A stretch of DNA of 64,000 nucleotides, from contig NZ_CP107031.2 in NCBI RefSeq assembly GCF_027474845.2, forward strand, positions 1,502,501-1,566,500, given 5' to 3'. The translations under genes were made by a program, and so were the position numbers. This stretch comes from Maribacter aestuarii. GTDB lineage: Bacteria > Bacteroidota > Bacteroidia > Flavobacteriales > Flavobacteriaceae. Within the stretch, counting starts at the first letter, position 1. Every line of letters begins with the position of its first letter. Below the pieces are notes generated by a model. The model did no database searches and was not told the DNA's origin. It was given only the letters and a program-made list of their open reading frames with translations. Of the stretch, positions 18,449 to 28,207 are shown piece after piece.

Positions 18449-20860
18449 TTAAAACTCATATCCTAATCCCAAAATCAAATTACTTCCGGGAGCAACAATT
18501 CCGGAAGAATAGGTCCTGTAACGCTGATTTGTAATGTTTTCAAGACTCAGGGATGCTTTTAAGCGACTGTTAAAATCATACTGGGAACGAAAATTTAAAG
18601 TATACCATGATGGTGAATAGGGGTTCCCATTTGCATCAGTTGCATAAATGAACTCTTTGGACCGCTCGGAAAGCGCCAAATCCTCAAATTCCAAGGCACC
18701 ATTAAAATTTAAGAAGAAATCGGTTTTCAATTTTTGATTCTTCCATAGTACATGGAAGTCCCCGAAAGTTGGTGCTGCATGCCTGGCCGGAGAATCCGTT
18801 CCATCATCCTCTTCCTCTATACCTTCTGTTACCGTAAGATTAGAAGATAGAGACCAGTGCTCCGTTAAAAAAGCATCCAATCCCAATTCAAATCCGTAGA
18901 CGTAAGCCTTGGCTGCATTTTGAATGGCCTGTACATTACTCAGTTCCCCATTATAATCAATTTGGGACATGCCATTAAAAGTGAAATCCCTTCTAACAAG
19001 GGCATCGACCAAATAGGTATAGAAAGTGGCTCCTTTAAGGACAACCTTGTCCTTAAAGTTTTTACGAATACCTAGTTCCACGTTATAGGCATACTCAGGT
19101 TCCAAATCTGGATTAGGAACCACTACGGCACCCGGTTCAGAATCAAAAATTTTGCCAACATCATCAATATTCGGGGCTCTAAATCCGGTAGACCCATTGG
19201 CGGTTATCTGTAGGTTTTTTCTGGGGAACCAACTAAAACCAATACTACCAGTGAGTGCTCCTGTACTTAGGTCGGCATCCTCAAAAGGAAACGAATAATA
19301 AGTGGTGTCGAACAAAGCATCTATCCATATGTGGCTATACCGTAGTCCGGACATTAAGGTAAAATTTGGTTTCGCCCTATATTCCCCGTTCACATAGCCC
19401 GCTAGACTTTTCCACGTGGAATTATCCGGGTACCTAGAGGGTGATCCAAACGTCTCGTTCGTTTCAATATTGATATCCAATCCATTGGAATATACTTTGT
19501 TGAAAATAAATTCAGTACCATAGTATAATCTAAAGTTCCCGATTTTCTTATTCTCAAAATCCATATTCAGATTTAGCGCATCCACTTTTTCTTGGGTTCG
19601 ATTAAGCAAAACGTCATCAAAATCCCTATCATTTCTACTTTCTTGAAAATGTTGATAGGCAGCGGTCAACTTTAAACCATCATAGAATTTGCCGTTTCCT
19701 TGTTTATTTACTTGAAGATTGCTCATGAACCATTTCTGAGGCCCATAAAACCATTCTGCCGAACGTAGCCCTTCACCGTCCACAGATGGGCGTATTAACC
19801 GATCATATCTGGAAAAATCGGAGGTTTCCGAATAGAAAACCCCTAAATTCATATCCCATTGAGTGTTAGGTTTAAACCTAAGTTTCTGCATAAAATTGAT
19901 TTGGTCGTAACCGGTTGGTACTTGCTTTTCCGGATTTGGATTAGCAATTAGGTTATCTTCACCATTAATGGTTTCAACATAATTGTTCCTCAAATACGAT
20001 TCTGGTCCATGCTGACCCATTCTCAAATCCTGAAAATTATTATAGGTTAAACTTGTTATCGATGCCCAACGTTTTTTGCCGAGACCAATATCCGCATGTA
20101 TCGTATTTTCAGTATTCGCGGATGAGAAACGATAATTACCGTTTCCGGATATAATAAGACTATCCGTCTGATTAAGTAATGGCGTCTTGGTGTAGAAATT
20201 CATAACGCCTCCAATGGCATCGCTCCCGTAGATTACGGACCCAGGTCCAAAGATGATTTCTGTATTCCTGATGGTGAAAGGATCTATGGAAATTACGTTT
20301 TGTAAATTACCTCCCCGGAAAATTGCATTGTTCATTCGTACCCCATCCACGGAAAGTACCAATCTATTAGTGGAAAAACCCCTTATCATTGGACTACCGC
20401 CACCCAATTGACTCTTCTGAACAAATACTTTACCACTCTGTTGCAGCAAATCTGCCGATGTTTGCGGAGCGGTAAATGCTATTGTCCTAGCATCTATCCC
20501 TACAATTTTATTAGGTATGTCCTTCTTTTGCTGTTCCCATTTTGAAACGGACATGACCACCTCATCCAGTTGTTCGGGTTTCATAGCCAATATTACTTTT
20601 TGACCCTGTTTACGGATCTGGGATTTCGTAACACGCAGAACCTCGTAACTAATATGTTTAAAAGTAATGCGTTCATAATTGGAGAAAATGGAAATATCAA
20701 AATTCCCATCAAAATCTGTCAATGCAATTTTGGATTTATCCGAGTTGAATATGGCCACGTTGGAAATAGGATCTCTCGAGTCTTGATCAAGAACCGTTAC
20801 TTTCTGTGACCATCCAATAGCCATAAAGAGCAATGCACAAGTAACAATGAATTTATGCAT
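18449..20860 (-). CDS. TonB-dependent receptor, haem/hemoglobin or siderophore type
   Basis: Outer-membrane receptor of 803 residues. The start MHKFIVTCALLFMAIGWSQ is a signal peptide at ATG 20860, one base after the recO stop; longer frames into recO lack one. A CarboxypepD_reg-like domain (VTVLDQDSRDPISNVAIF) is followed by a TonB-box-like LDEVVMSVSKWE, then the plug (SGKVFVQKSQLGGGSPMIRG, and VYGSDAIGGVMNF with I before it). The barrel ends NLILGLGYEF. The plug wording PMIRGFSTNRLVLSVDGVRM and the conserved NITNQRYR near the end resemble haem/hemoglobin-type receptors, but the ligand is not proven. It is co-transcribed with recO and ends at a shared terminator. Confidence 0.92.
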   Translation of the reverse strand: MHKFIVTCALLFMAIGWSQKVTVLDQDSRDPISNVAIFNSDKSKIALTDFDGNFDISIFSNYERITFKHISYEVLRVTKSQIRKQGQKVILAMKPEQLDEVVMSVSKWEQQKKDIPNKIVGIDARTIAFTAPQTSADLLQQSGKVFVQKSQLGGGSPMIRGFSTNRLVLSVDGVRMNNAIFRGGNLQNVISIDPFTIRNTEIIFGPGSVIYGSDAIGGVMNFYTKTPLLNQTDSLIISGNGNYRFSSANTENTIHADIGLGKKRWASITSLTYNNFQDLRMGQHGPESYLRNNYVETINGEDNLIANPNPEKQVPTGYDQINFMQKLRFKPNTQWDMNLGVFYSETSDFSRYDRLIRPSVDGEGLRSAEWFYGPQKWFMSNLQVNKQGNGKFYDGLKLTAAYQHFQESRNDRDFDDVLLNRTQEKVDALNLNMDFENKKIGNFRLYYGTEFIFNKVYSNGLDINIETNETFGSPSRYPDNSTWKSLAGYVNGEYRAKPNFTLMSGLRYSHIWIDALFDTTYYSFPFEDADLSTGALTGSIGFSWFPRKNLQITANGSTGFRAPNIDDVGKIFDSEPGAVVVPNPDLEPEYAYNVELGIRKNFKDKVVLKGATFYTYLVDALVRRDFTFNGMSQIDYNGELSNVQAIQNAAKAYVYGFELGLDAFLTEHWSLSSNLTVTEGIEEEDDGTDSPARHAAPTFGDFHVLWKNQKLKTDFFLNFNGALEFEDLALSERSKEFIYATDANGNPYSPSWYTLNFRSQYDFNSRLKASLSLENITNQRYRTYSSGIVAPGSNLILGLGYEF

Positions 20861-20861
20861 A

Positions 20862-21581
20862 CTAATTAAAAACTTCATTAAGAATAGCAAGGGATTTAGG
20901 TTTTCTGAATCCCTGTAAATGTAATTCAAAATAGAGGATAAGGGATTGTAACAATTGCTGACGATTGGCCTTCCTCATTTTGATTGTATGAATAGCATCA
21001 AAATTTATGCCTAAAAAAAGTTTTAGGTGATTAAGGTTCTCGCCAGTGAGCATTGGGTTAAGGGACGGTGTATTCGTAAATTCACCCTCAAGCAAATCAA
21101 ATGAAGATGCGTCCATTTGATTAGTGTCCGGATAAAAGCCTAAATACTTGCTAAGTGCCAGAAGGAAGTACAGATGGAAATTGCCGATATCCTCCTTAAT
21201 GTCCAACCACTGGAAGGATGCTTCCAAAAAATTGAAAAGTTCCATATTCTGCTCTTCTTCATGAATGCTATTCCCCAACATTTCTGCCAAAAATATGGTC
21301 ATGGCATTCTTCGCAATATTCGTATGAAGGGTCTGGTAATGATTGTAAACTTTAGCTTCTCTAATACTCTCCAGCATACCCTTATTCCTATGTATAGCCA
21401 CTAGTTCCAACTGAGTCAAAGGTTGAAAATATGAAGTGCGCAGTTTTCCCCTTTTTGAAGTCAAAATTCCTTTAAGCATATATGATTTTAGACCATCCGA
21501 AGCGGTAAAAATCTTTGCGATGAGGCTGGTATCCCCATACTTTAAGGATGTCAGGACAATGCCCTTAGTGGATACTTGCAT
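20862..21581 (-). CDS. recO: DNA repair protein RecO
   Basis: Recombination mediator that helps load RecA onto SSB-covered gaps (RecFOR pathway). The protein has 239 residues. The N-terminal OB fold is recognisable (VSTKGIVLTSLKYGDTSLIA, then GILTSKRGKLRTSYFQPLTQ), with a helical C-terminal part. The four-Cys zinc finger of many RecO proteins is not present, as in other Bacteroidota. The longest frame starts at 21641, but ATG 21581 (MQVSTKGIVL) matches the family start. The stop TAG is one base before the TonB receptor ATG, so the two genes are coupled. Confidence 0.92.
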   Translation of the reverse strand: MQVSTKGIVLTSLKYGDTSLIAKIFTASDGLKSYMLKGILTSKRGKLRTSYFQPLTQLELVAIHRNKGMLESIREAKVYNHYQTLHTNIAKNAMTIFLAEMLGNSIHEEEQNMELFNFLEASFQWLDIKEDIGNFHLYFLLALSKYLGFYPDTNQMDASSFDLLEGEFTNTPSLNPMLTGENLNHLKLFLGINFDAIHTIKMRKANRQQLLQSLILYFELHLQGFRKPKSLAILNEVFN

Positions 21582-21669
21582 TTGCTTAGGTTGGGTCTGG
21601 TGCAAAGATAAAGGATAGAAAAGTATATCGTGCCCGCTCAAGTAATCCGAATAAACTTCAATGGAAAAA

Positions 21670-21705
21670 GGTCAGAGAGTTGAGAATATTCTCAATTTTC
21701 TGACC
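21670..21705 (-). terminator. long-stem terminator of gdhA
   Basis: A 36-base nearly perfect palindrome (GGTCAGA...TCTGACC arms around GAGAATATTCTC, with G-T pairs). On the minus strand it is followed by TTTTT. It lies between the gdhA stop and the recO start and would end gdhA transcription. Confidence 0.75.
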
Positions 21706-21753
21706 CAATGATACTGTAATAAAATAGTATCGACTAGTGTTGGAAGGGTATAT

Positions 21754-23109
21754 TTAGATTACTCCTTGAGCCAACATGGCGTCCGCTACTTTAACAAAGC
21801 CAGCAATATTGGCTCCTTTTACGTAGTTACAATAACCATCTTCTTCTTTTCCGTACTCAATACAAGAATCATGAATGTCTTCCATTATCCCTTTTAAGCG
21901 CTCATCTACCTCTTCACGTGTCCAACTAATTCTTAGCGAGTTTTGTGACATTTCAAGCCCCGAGGTGGCGACACCCCCAGCATTAGAAGCTTTCCCTGGA
22001 GCAAATAATATTTTAGCCTTATGAAAAGTATGTACAGCATCGGCGGTACAAGGCATATTAGCTCCTTCCGCTACGCACATACATCCGTTATCTATTAGGT
22101 TTTGAGAATCTTTTTCCTCCAATTCGTTTTGTGTGGCACAGGGCAGAGCTATTTCACATTTAACGTCCCAAGGCGTTTTTCCTTTGTGGAACTTAGCGGA
22201 CGAATATTTATCTACGTACTCGGATATCCTACCTCTCTTGTTATTTTTCAAATCCATAACAAAAGCTAGTTTCTTCGCGTCAATACCGTCTTCATCATAA
22301 ATGTATCCGCCAGAATCTGAAAGCGTTACCACTTTCCCTCCTAATTGAATTACTTTTTCAGCGGCATATTGGGCCACGTTTCCTGAACCGGAAATTACGA
22401 CAGTTTTACCATCAAAATCTTCGCCCTTGGTTTTTAGCATACTCTGGGCAAAATATACGGTACCGTAGCCTGTCGCCTCTGGACGAATCTTGGAACCGCC
22501 CCAAGAAAGCCCTTTACCAGTAAGTACCCCAGTAAATTCATTTCTTATTTTCTTGTACATTCCAAAAAGGAATCCTATTTCCCGTGCACCAACGCCTATA
22601 TCGCCAGCAGGAACATCCGTATTAGGGCCTATGTGTCTATTTAATTCCAACATAAAGGCGTGACAAAAGCGCATTACTTCATCATCGGATTTACCTTTTG
22701 GGTCAAAATCCGAACCTCCCTTACCACCTCCCATGGGTAGTGTTGTTAAGCTATTTTTAAAAACTTGTTCAAAAGCCAAAAACTTCAAGATACTAGCGTT
22801 TACCGTTGGGTGAAAACGAAGACCTCCCTTATAAGGCCCTATAGCCGAATTCATTTGTATACGGTAACCACGGTTTACATGAATTTCCCCATCATCGTCT
22901 ACCCAAGCTACCCTAAAAGAAATTAGTCGCTCAGGCTCAACCATTCTGAGAAGAATATTTTTTCCGTTGTAAATTTCGTGCTTAGCGATATAAGGTATTA
23001 CGGTCTCTGCTACTTCCTGCACCGCTTGTATGAATTCTGGTTCATGACCATTCCTGGTCTTAACCTCCTCCATGAAACCATCTATTTTCTCTTGTATTTT
23101 TGCTTCCAT
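21754..23109 (-). CDS. gdhA: NADP-specific glutamate dehydrogenase
   Basis: Makes glutamate from 2-oxoglutarate and ammonia. The protein has 451 residues, the usual length of the hexameric class. The active-site segment is intact: PYKGGLRFHPTVNASILKFL near 92-111, catalytic Lys130 in LPMGGGKGGSDFDPKG, and the dinucleotide-binding GSGNVAQYAAEKVIQLGGKV near 239. C-terminal NAGGVATSGLEMSQNS is also typical. It appears monocistronic: a long hairpin follows it, and a 180-base AT-rich leader with AT palindromes precedes it. Confidence 0.97.
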   Translation of the reverse strand: MEAKIQEKIDGFMEEVKTRNGHEPEFIQAVQEVAETVIPYIAKHEIYNGKNILLRMVEPERLISFRVAWVDDDGEIHVNRGYRIQMNSAIGPYKGGLRFHPTVNASILKFLAFEQVFKNSLTTLPMGGGKGGSDFDPKGKSDDEVMRFCHAFMLELNRHIGPNTDVPAGDIGVGAREIGFLFGMYKKIRNEFTGVLTGKGLSWGGSKIRPEATGYGTVYFAQSMLKTKGEDFDGKTVVISGSGNVAQYAAEKVIQLGGKVVTLSDSGGYIYDEDGIDAKKLAFVMDLKNNKRGRISEYVDKYSSAKFHKGKTPWDVKCEIALPCATQNELEEKDSQNLIDNGCMCVAEGANMPCTADAVHTFHKAKILFAPGKASNAGGVATSGLEMSQNSLRISWTREEVDERLKGIMEDIHDSCIEYGKEEDGYCNYVKGANIAGFVKVADAMLAQGVI

Positions 23110-23292
23110 AAAGCTATTTAAAATTTGTTAGTGTTGATGAATTCAAAATATATCGGCAAAAATATAGTATTATTATAATTTTAAATGTTGTTTTTTTATA
23201 ATTCATCAAAAATTATTGATTTATTTATAATATTCTGATTTTACTGAAAGAAAAAGGTGTTTCCCTAGGAAATAGTATAAAATAGTTAGGTT

Positions 23293-24447
23293 CTATCCAA
23301 TAGCTTGCTCTAAATCCGCAATAAGGTCGTCCGCATCCTCAATGCCTACACTCAACCGAATCAAGGCATCTACGACGCCGCTTTTTTCCCTCTCACTCTT
23401 TGGAATACTGGCATGGGTCATACTTGCCGGGTGACCGGCCAAACTTTCTACTCCTCCCAAGGACTCTGCCAATGTAAAGACCTTTAGTTTCTCCACAATT
23501 TTAATGGCATCGTCGTAGCTGCTTCCTTTAGTTATAAAAGATAACATCCCGCCGAAATCCTTCATTTGGCTTTTTGCTATACTATGATTTGGGTGATCCT
23601 CGAACCCTGGCCAATATACCTTCTCTATTTTGGGGTGTTTGGTCAAAAATTCTGCAATGGCTTTTCCGTTTTCACAGTGGCGTTGCATTCTTACGTGCAA
23701 CGTTTTTATTCCCCTAAGTGTGAGAAAACTGTCCATAGGCCCACATACGGCACCGCTGGCATTTTGAATAAAGTAAAGCTTTTCCGCCAATTCCTTATCC
23801 TTTACCACAAGAGCCCCGACCACCACGTCACTATGTCCTCCCAGATATTTAGTTGCGGAATGCATCACAATATCGGCTCCCAAATCTAGGGGTAACTGTA
23901 GATATGGAGTTGCAAACGTATTATCCACGGCCAATAGAATTTCATTCTTTTTTGCCAATTGGGAAACAGCTTTTATATCTATGATGTTCATCATAGGATT
24001 AGTTGGAGTTTCTACCCAGATAAGCTTTGTGTTTTTAGTAATGGCTTTTTCAATATTATCGACATTTTGCATCCCGATGAAATGAAATGATATACCGTAT
24101 TTTTCAAAAATCTGTTTAAACAACCGGTAGCTACCACCATAAAGATCGTTCGTGGAAACCACCTCGTCCCCGGGATTTAATAATTTTATAACCGCATCTA
24201 TGGCAGCAAGGCCACTACCAAAGGCCAATCCATAATTCCCATTTTCAATACTGGCAAGGGAATTCTCCAAAGCCGTTCTAGTTGGATTGGCACTCCGGGA
24301 ATATTCATAGCCTTGATGCCCTCCTGGCGTTGACTGTGCGTAGGTGGAGGTTTGATATATTGGAGGCATAACAGAACCGTAGGCTTTATCCGGTTGCTGT
24401 CCACCGTGAATCGTTTTACTATTGAATTTTAGTTTTTTATCACTCAT
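23293..24447 (-). CDS. metB: cystathionine gamma-synthase / trans-sulfuration PLP enzyme
   Basis: PLP-dependent Cys/Met-metabolism enzyme, 384 residues. It has the family pattern: PPIYQTSTYAQ near 29-39, GYEYSRSANPTR near 46-57, pyridoxal-binding Lys200 in HSATKYLGGHSD, and SLGGVESLAGHPASMTH near the C-terminus. The family includes cystathionine gamma-synthase, gamma-lyase, O-succinylhomoserine sulfhydrylase and methionine gamma-lyase. Sequence alone leans to gamma-synthase but does not decide. It stands alone, without other met genes or a visible SAM riboswitch; the start is 86 bases from a divergent lipoprotein gene. Confidence 0.88.
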   Translation of the reverse strand: MSDKKLKFNSKTIHGGQQPDKAYGSVMPPIYQTSTYAQSTPGGHQGYEYSRSANPTRTALENSLASIENGNYGLAFGSGLAAIDAVIKLLNPGDEVVSTNDLYGGSYRLFKQIFEKYGISFHFIGMQNVDNIEKAITKNTKLIWVETPTNPMMNIIDIKAVSQLAKKNEILLAVDNTFATPYLQLPLDLGADIVMHSATKYLGGHSDVVVGALVVKDKELAEKLYFIQNASGAVCGPMDSFLTLRGIKTLHVRMQRHCENGKAIAEFLTKHPKIEKVYWPGFEDHPNHSIAKSQMKDFGGMLSFITKGSSYDDAIKIVEKLKVFTLAESLGGVESLAGHPASMTHASIPKSEREKSGVVDALIRLSVGIEDADDLIADLEQAIG

Positions 24448-24504
24448 TATTTATAAATATTCCTACAAATGTATCGTTATCTTTCCGAGAATACAATGAA
24501 GCCT

Positions 24505-24512
24505 TATTTTTG
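24505..24512 (+). promoter_or_regulatory. -7 promoter box (TATTTTTG)
   Basis: Exact match to the Bacteroidota -7 element TAnnTTTG, placed 22 bases before the DUF3298 lipoprotein ATG. A TTTC about 17 bases further upstream could be a weak -33 element. Confidence 0.6.
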
Positions 24513-24533
24513 TCTTAAAACCTAATCTTGCCT

Positions 24534-25277
24534 ATGAAAATCCGAATCATTTGTACGTTGTTCCTATTCGCCTGTATAAGTTGTGAAAAAGATGGAAAGC
24601 TTACATTTGAAGCCACCACTTTTGACCAGGAAAACTGCGATGATTGCCCTTTGGTAACCATCACCGTTCCAAAAGCCTTGGGAACCTCTAAAATTGTTCG
24701 CACAGTGAATGATGTCGTAACTGAGGAAATTATTTCCTTATTGAATTTTGACGAAGACAACGATGCCGAAACGATTAATAGTGCGATGGAATCCTTTCGA
24801 AAAGAGTACCAAACCTTAAAGGAGAAATTTCCAGAAGAATCTATGCAATGGGAAGCTGAAATCCAAGGAGATGTTGTATTTGAAGATGCCCGTATATTGA
24901 CTATTCGTTTAAAGTCTTATCTGTTTACAGGTGGGGCGCATGGCTATAGCACTATCCGATTTTCAAATTTTGACAAACGAAAGGGAATCGAACTGGAAAA
25001 TTCAAAGCTTTTTAAAAATAAAGGTGCGTTCATGGATTTGGCGGAGGCGAAGTTTCGTTCACAAGAAAAAATCCCGGCTACACAGTCTATAAACAGTACG
25101 GGGTTTATGTTCGACGGAGAAACCTTTTATCTTCCCGAAAATATTGGTTTTACCCCGGAGGGAATACAATTATTATATAATCAATATGAAGTAGCATCCT
25201 ATGCAGATGGGCCCATTATACTTACCCTACCCTATGATGAGGTTAAAGATTACTTGACCGTGAAAATTAAAACTTGA
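24534..25277 (+). CDS. DUF3298/DUF4163 domain lipoprotein
   Basis: A 247-residue lipoprotein. The true start is ATG 24534 (MKIRIICTLFLFACISC, lipobox CISC), not the upstream in-frame TTG. The C-terminal part carries the DUF3298 mark LFTGGAHGYSTIRFSNFD near 140-157; DUF4163 precedes it. These domains occur in RsiV-like anti-sigma factors and in stand-alone envelope proteins of Bacteroidota. No transmembrane or sigma-binding part is visible here, so it is probably a lipid-anchored periplasmic protein of unknown role. It is convergent with the DinB-like gene. Confidence 0.82.
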   Translation: MKIRIICTLFLFACISCEKDGKLTFEATTFDQENCDDCPLVTITVPKALGTSKIVRTVNDVVTEEIISLLNFDEDNDAETINSAMESFRKEYQTLKEKFPEESMQWEAEIQGDVVFEDARILTIRLKSYLFTGGAHGYSTIRFSNFDKRKGIELENSKLFKNKGAFMDLAEAKFRSQEKIPATQSINSTGFMFDGETFYLPENIGFTPEGIQLLYNQYEVASYADGPIILTLPYDEVKDYLTVKIKT

Positions 25278-25288
25278 AGAACGACCAT

Positions 25289-25744
25289 TCACAACATGTT
25301 CCGGAGTGCTAGAATACTACCCAGATGTAATCCCTCGTGAAATAAATTAAAGGAGATAGCGTCATCGATATTACCTAAAGTTACTTTAGCACTTGTAGTA
25401 TATTCATGATAATCCTTGAAGATACCGGACTCGTAATCCTCCTTTGTCCATTGAATAGTTGGTATTAATAACTCATCTATTGTTTTAATTTCAGTTTCGG
25501 TAGCATGTCCGTCGGGTACGGTACCTTTTTTAAATTTATCCACAAATTCGTTTGGAATACGCATCTGAATTCCGCTTAATTTATAAATGAGCAACTGTTG
25601 CGTGACGACCACATGGGCAATGTTCCACCAGATATTATTTCTGAAACCTGCTGGGATTTTCAATAAGTTCTCTTTAGAAGTATTATTTAAAATATAATGG
25701 AGATTTTTTCGATTTTGAAGTGTAAATTCTAACTGATTTTTCAA
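25289..25744 (-). CDS. DinB superfamily protein
   Basis: A 151-residue four-helix-bundle protein of the DinB/YfiT type. The metal-binding histidines fit the family: one in WWNIAHVVVTQQLL near 49, and two in FHEGLHLGSILALRN near 137-141. The family includes bacillithiol- or mycothiol-dependent S-transferases and DNA-damage-inducible proteins of unknown chemistry. Nothing here narrows the substrate. It is divergent from the ArsC-like gene, with 86 bases between starts. Confidence 0.85.
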   Translation of the reverse strand: MKNQLEFTLQNRKNLHYILNNTSKENLLKIPAGFRNNIWWNIAHVVVTQQLLIYKLSGIQMRIPNEFVDKFKKGTVPDGHATETEIKTIDELLIPTIQWTKEDYESGIFKDYHEYTTSAKVTLGNIDDAISFNLFHEGLHLGSILALRNML

Positions 25745-25830
25745 GAGGGCGTTGTTTTAAATTATTTTTAAAAATAGCACATTTAGTGAGATTTAGGTTT
25801 CTTTGTTGTGTAAACCAATCTTTTAACTGG

Positions 25831-26184
25831 ATGAAAAAAATATACCACTTAAGCACCTGCGACACTTGCCAAAGAATTCTTAAAGAATTGCACCCATTAG
25901 AAGGGTTTACACTACAGGATATAAAGTCCGAAAGTATCACAGCAAAACAATTGGAACAAATGCGAGAATTGAGCGGAAGCTATGAAGCCCTGTTCAGTAA
26001 AAGAGCCAGATTGTATCGGGAAAAGGGATTGAATGATAAAAAACTCTCGGAAACCGATTATAAGAATCTTATTCTAGAACATTATACCTTTTTAAAGCGC
26101 CCTGTTGTTCAAGTTGATAGTCAAATTTTTATCGGCAACAGTAAAAAAGTGGTTTCCGCCGCAAAAGAATCCATTCACTCGTGA
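25831..26184 (+). CDS. arsenate reductase-like (ArsC/Spx family) protein
   Basis: A 117-residue thioredoxin-fold protein that begins MKKIYHLSTCDTCQRILKEL at ATG 25831; the in-frame upstream extension has no family resemblance. The Cys10-Thr-Cys13 motif, the FTLQDIKSES segment and KRPVVQVDSQIFIGNS near the C-terminus match the ArsC/YffB group. It may be a glutaredoxin-dependent arsenate reductase or a YffB-like thiol protein. No ars operon lies nearby, so the latter seems as likely. It overlaps the downstream transporter gene by four bases (GTGA). Confidence 0.85.
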   Translation: MKKIYHLSTCDTCQRILKELHPLEGFTLQDIKSESITAKQLEQMRELSGSYEALFSKRARLYREKGLNDKKLSETDYKNLILEHYTFLKRPVVQVDSQIFIGNSKKVVSAAKESIHS

Positions 26185-27089
26185 ACAAAAGAACGCTGGC
26201 CATAGCGGCCGCCATAGGGGCTACAACGATATACGGGCTCAACCACACCATTGCTAAAGCAGTCATGCCGGCCTTTGTTCAACCGTTGGGGTTCATTATG
26301 TTAAGGGTTATAGGTGCCGCTTTTTTATTTTGGCTTATTTCACTCATTGGGCCCAAAGAAAAGATAGAGAAAAAAGACTATTTACGCATGTTGCTCTGTG
26401 CCGTTCTGGGCATGGGCTTTAATATGTTGGTCTTTTTTAAAGGGTTGTCCTTATCCACTCCCATTAACAGTTCCGTTTTGGTGACTACGACCCCCATTAT
26501 TGTATTAATACTCTCCGCAATATTGATTAAGGAAAAAATATCCACTAGAAAAATAGTAGGTATAGCAATAGGACTTCTTGGGGCCTTGGGACTTATATTG
26601 TTCAGTACAGAAATTCGACAAGACGCTCCAAATATTCCTTTAGGGAATTTTCTTATTCTATTGAACTCTGTATTCTATGGTTCATACCTCATCATCGCCA
26701 AAACGTTGATTGCCAAATACCATCCCTTTACATTTATGAAATGGCTTTTTACTTTGGGCATACTCATCTGTTTGCCTTTCGGTTATCAGGAGTTTATTGA
26801 AATTGATTTTGTAAACTTACCGCTTGAAGCTATTTGGCGGATTGCCTTCGTTATTTTAGGAACTACTTTTTGCACATACCTGTTCAACATTTTTGCACTT
26901 ACCCAACTAAAGGCGTCTACCCTTAGTGCTTTTGTATATATACAACCACTCATAGGAATCATCTACGCTATCTCCACTGGGCAAGACACCTTGACGACTG
27001 TTAAAATAGTAGCGGCTAGTTTGGTACTTCTTGGAGTTTATTTGGCCAGTAAAAAACCAACTTTGCCACAAAGTGGAAGGACATTATAA
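26181..27089 (+). CDS. EamA/DMT family transporter
   Basis: A 302-residue inner-membrane protein with ten hydrophobic segments in two EamA halves (roughly 8-140 and 155-290). Typical features are the early IYGLNHTIAKAVMPAF segment, the PINSSVLVTTTPIIVLILSA end of the first half, and LKASTLSAFVYIQPLIGIIY in the second. These drug/metabolite transporters export amino acids or metabolites; the substrate is unknown. The start is GTG at 26181, overlapping the ArsC-like TGA, so the two genes are coupled. Confidence 0.9.
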   Translation: MNKRTLAIAAAIGATTIYGLNHTIAKAVMPAFVQPLGFIMLRVIGAAFLFWLISLIGPKEKIEKKDYLRMLLCAVLGMGFNMLVFFKGLSLSTPINSSVLVTTTPIIVLILSAILIKEKISTRKIVGIAIGLLGALGLILFSTEIRQDAPNIPLGNFLILLNSVFYGSYLIIAKTLIAKYHPFTFMKWLFTLGILICLPFGYQEFIEIDFVNLPLEAIWRIAFVILGTTFCTYLFNIFALTQLKASTLSAFVYIQPLIGIIYAISTGQDTLTTVKIVAASLVLLGVYLASKKPTLPQSGRTL

Positions 27090-27203
27090 AGATAGTATTT
27101 TTACTATGCATGCATACTATTCAGTAAAATATCCTAGTTTTGGAAATCGGGGACTATTAATATCTCCGGCACTTCGAACTTTAAAGTTTTAAACTCTTAC
27201 TCC

Positions 27204-28178
27204 ATGAATCAAAAACCGGCCTTCATTAAAGATTTATCCTTACCTGCCATTGCAGCACCAATGTTTCTGATTTCAGGACCAAAATTAGTCGTGGAATGTT
27301 GTAAAAATGGTATTGTTGGTACTTTTCCTGCCTTAAATCAAAGAACTAGCGAGGGCTTTGAAGAGTGGCTCGTAGAAATAAAGTCGGAACTTCAAAAATT
27401 TGAAGAAGAAACAGGGAAAAAGGCCGCTCCGTATGGGGTCAACCTCATCGTACATCCCACCAATCCAAGATTAGAGGCAGATATAAAGTTGTGCGTAAAA
27501 CACAAAGTTCCCATTATCATTACTTCTCTGGGTGCGGTGTCTATGGTAGTAAATGCTATCCATAGCTATGGGGGGCTTGTTTTTCATGATATTATTAAGA
27601 AGCGGCATGCAGAAAAAGCGGCTGAAGCCGGTGTTGACGGACTAATTCTCGTAGCGGCCGGAGCAGGTGGCCATGCAGGCACCATCAATCCCATGACACT
27701 TGTAGCCGAAATAAAGAAAATCTTCAAAAAAACCATCATACTTTCTGGTTGTATAAGTACAGGAAGGGATATTGCCTCCGCTATGCAAATGGGTGCAGAT
27801 TTAGCGTATATGGGAACACGCTTTATCAACACCGATGAGAGTAAGGCAACGCCAGAATACCGTCAGATGATTATTGATGCAGGGGCAAGTGATATCGTTT
27901 ATACGGCATCCATTTCTGGAGTACACGCCAACTTTTTGGGCTCAAGTTTAAAAGCGGCTGGTATAACGGAAGAAGACTTGAAAAAAGATACCAAAATAGA
28001 TTTTGGAAAGGAACTGGACACGGAAGCCAAGGCTTGGAAAACTATTTGGTCCGCAGGTCAAGGTTCGGCCTTAATAGATAATTCCATACCGGTTTCCGAA
28101 TTGGTTGCCAACTTAAAATCGGAGTTCAAATCGGCCATAGAAGAACAATCCAAAATCTTGGAAATCTATCCGAAGTAA
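27204..28178 (+). CDS. nitronate monooxygenase / NAD(P)H-dependent flavin oxidoreductase
   Basis: FMN TIM-barrel protein of 324 residues in the 2-nitropropane dioxygenase family. It starts with LPAIAAPMFLISGPKLV, contains the active-site His in AAGAGGHAGTINPM near 150-163, and the phosphate-binding SGCISTGRDIASAMQMGAD with YMGTRF near 180-208. It oxidises alkyl nitronates or acts as an enoyl-type reductase; function beyond flavin use is not settled by sequence. Single-gene unit, convergent with the cNMP/TrxR-like gene. Confidence 0.9.
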   Translation: MNQKPAFIKDLSLPAIAAPMFLISGPKLVVECCKNGIVGTFPALNQRTSEGFEEWLVEIKSELQKFEEETGKKAAPYGVNLIVHPTNPRLEADIKLCVKHKVPIIITSLGAVSMVVNAIHSYGGLVFHDIIKKRHAEKAAEAGVDGLILVAAGAGGHAGTINPMTLVAEIKKIFKKTIILSGCISTGRDIASAMQMGADLAYMGTRFINTDESKATPEYRQMIIDAGASDIVYTASISGVHANFLGSSLKAAGITEEDLKKDTKIDFGKELDTEAKAWKTIWSAGQGSALIDNSIPVSELVANLKSEFKSAIEEQSKILEIYPK

Positions 28179-28207
28179 AAAAAATCAAGATGCTTTTCCA
28201 ATCCTGA

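Noticed and set aside
21706-21740. Second small hairpin GATACT/AGTATC after the gdhA stop
   Set aside because: Short stem, no T-run on the relevant strand; the longer hairpin next to it explains termination.
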